A model generated the notes under the pieces. The model was not told where the DNA came from. It ran no database searches and worked only from the letters and a program-made list of their open reading frames with translations. From the NCBI GenBank assembly GCA_002422785.1, contig DITK01000023.1:1-12919 (forward strand): 12,919 nucleotides of DNA, in the 5' to 3' direction. Position numbers and translations under genes: made by a program. The stretch's first letter is position 1; every line of letters begins with the position of its first letter. Shown here one piece after another: positions 12,888-12,919 of this stretch. Source of the stretch: Francisellaceae bacterium UBA6186 (GTDB lineage Bacteria; Pseudomonadota; Gammaproteobacteria; UBA6186; Azoamicaceae).

Positions 12888-12919
12888 GCGGGAATAGCTC
12901 AGTGGTAGAGCATAACCTT
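12888..12919 (+). tRNA. tRNA-Gly, probably anticodon GCC, 5' part only
   Basis: The sequence runs GCGGGAATAGCTCAGTGG then TAGAGCATAACCTT at the window end. Acceptor strand GCGGGAA, the D-arm GCTC...GAGC and the start of the anticodon stem are present and match gammaproteobacterial tRNA-Gly(GCC). The anticodon itself lies just outside the window, so the GCC assignment follows from the acceptor and D-arm identity. Confidence 0.9.

Noticed and set aside
1..12919. CRISPR array, retron or complete prophage
   Set aside because: There are no regularly spaced short repeats, no reverse transcriptase, integrase or phage structural gene; the repeats seen are explained by duplicated toxin, immunity and TPR genes.

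Overview
The window is AT-rich throughout and reads like a gammaproteobacterial chromosome, probably a low-GC, host-associated member of the Legionellales or a relative. That placement is an inference. It rests on a DedA-PAP2-LssY fusion (LssY was named in Legionella), strongly diverged AGCS and DAACS amino-acid transporters, and a tRNA-Gly(GCC) of gammaproteobacterial type. No species can be named from the sequence alone.

Bases 1 to about 6635 form an accessory island built like a polymorphic-toxin/immunity cassette bank. The pattern '3' end of a toxin gene, then an immunity-like gene' recurs. (1) The end of a large toxin gene with a type-17 (Ntox17-like) domain precedes an Imm31-like gene. 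(2) A short, startless toxin-tail-like reading frame precedes a 57-residue protein. (3) An 85-bp scar of the same type-17 domain precedes a second Imm31-like gene. (4) An orphan beta-rich, toxin-like protein overlaps the first of three tandem secreted TPR proteins. (5) A possible startless tail overlaps a three-helix membrane protein, followed by a Sel1-repeat lipoprotein. Near-identical seam sequences join the units, while the bodies of the proteins have diverged. This suggests growth by homologous recombination at the seams.

Bases 6636 to 7064 hold no convincing gene. They contain a decayed end of an IS3-family insertion sequence, a perfect AT-rich hairpin, an 18-bp palindrome and a promoter-like region.

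Bases 7065 to 12919 look like ordinary chromosome. They carry the DedA-PAP2-LssY membrane protein, then a structured leader and two overlapping amino-acid transporter genes (AGCS then DAACS). Next comes a possible 28-residue membrane peptide behind a good sigma70-type promoter. A convergent ferredoxin-NADP reductase gene follows, and finally the 5' end of tRNA-Gly. The reductase and tRNA promoters point away from each other and overlap at their -35 boxes.

The most notable system is the toxin/immunity bank. It holds several unrelated immunity-like proteins behind toxin stumps too short to be active, and apparently only one toxin gene (running off the left edge) with a recognisable intact toxic domain.
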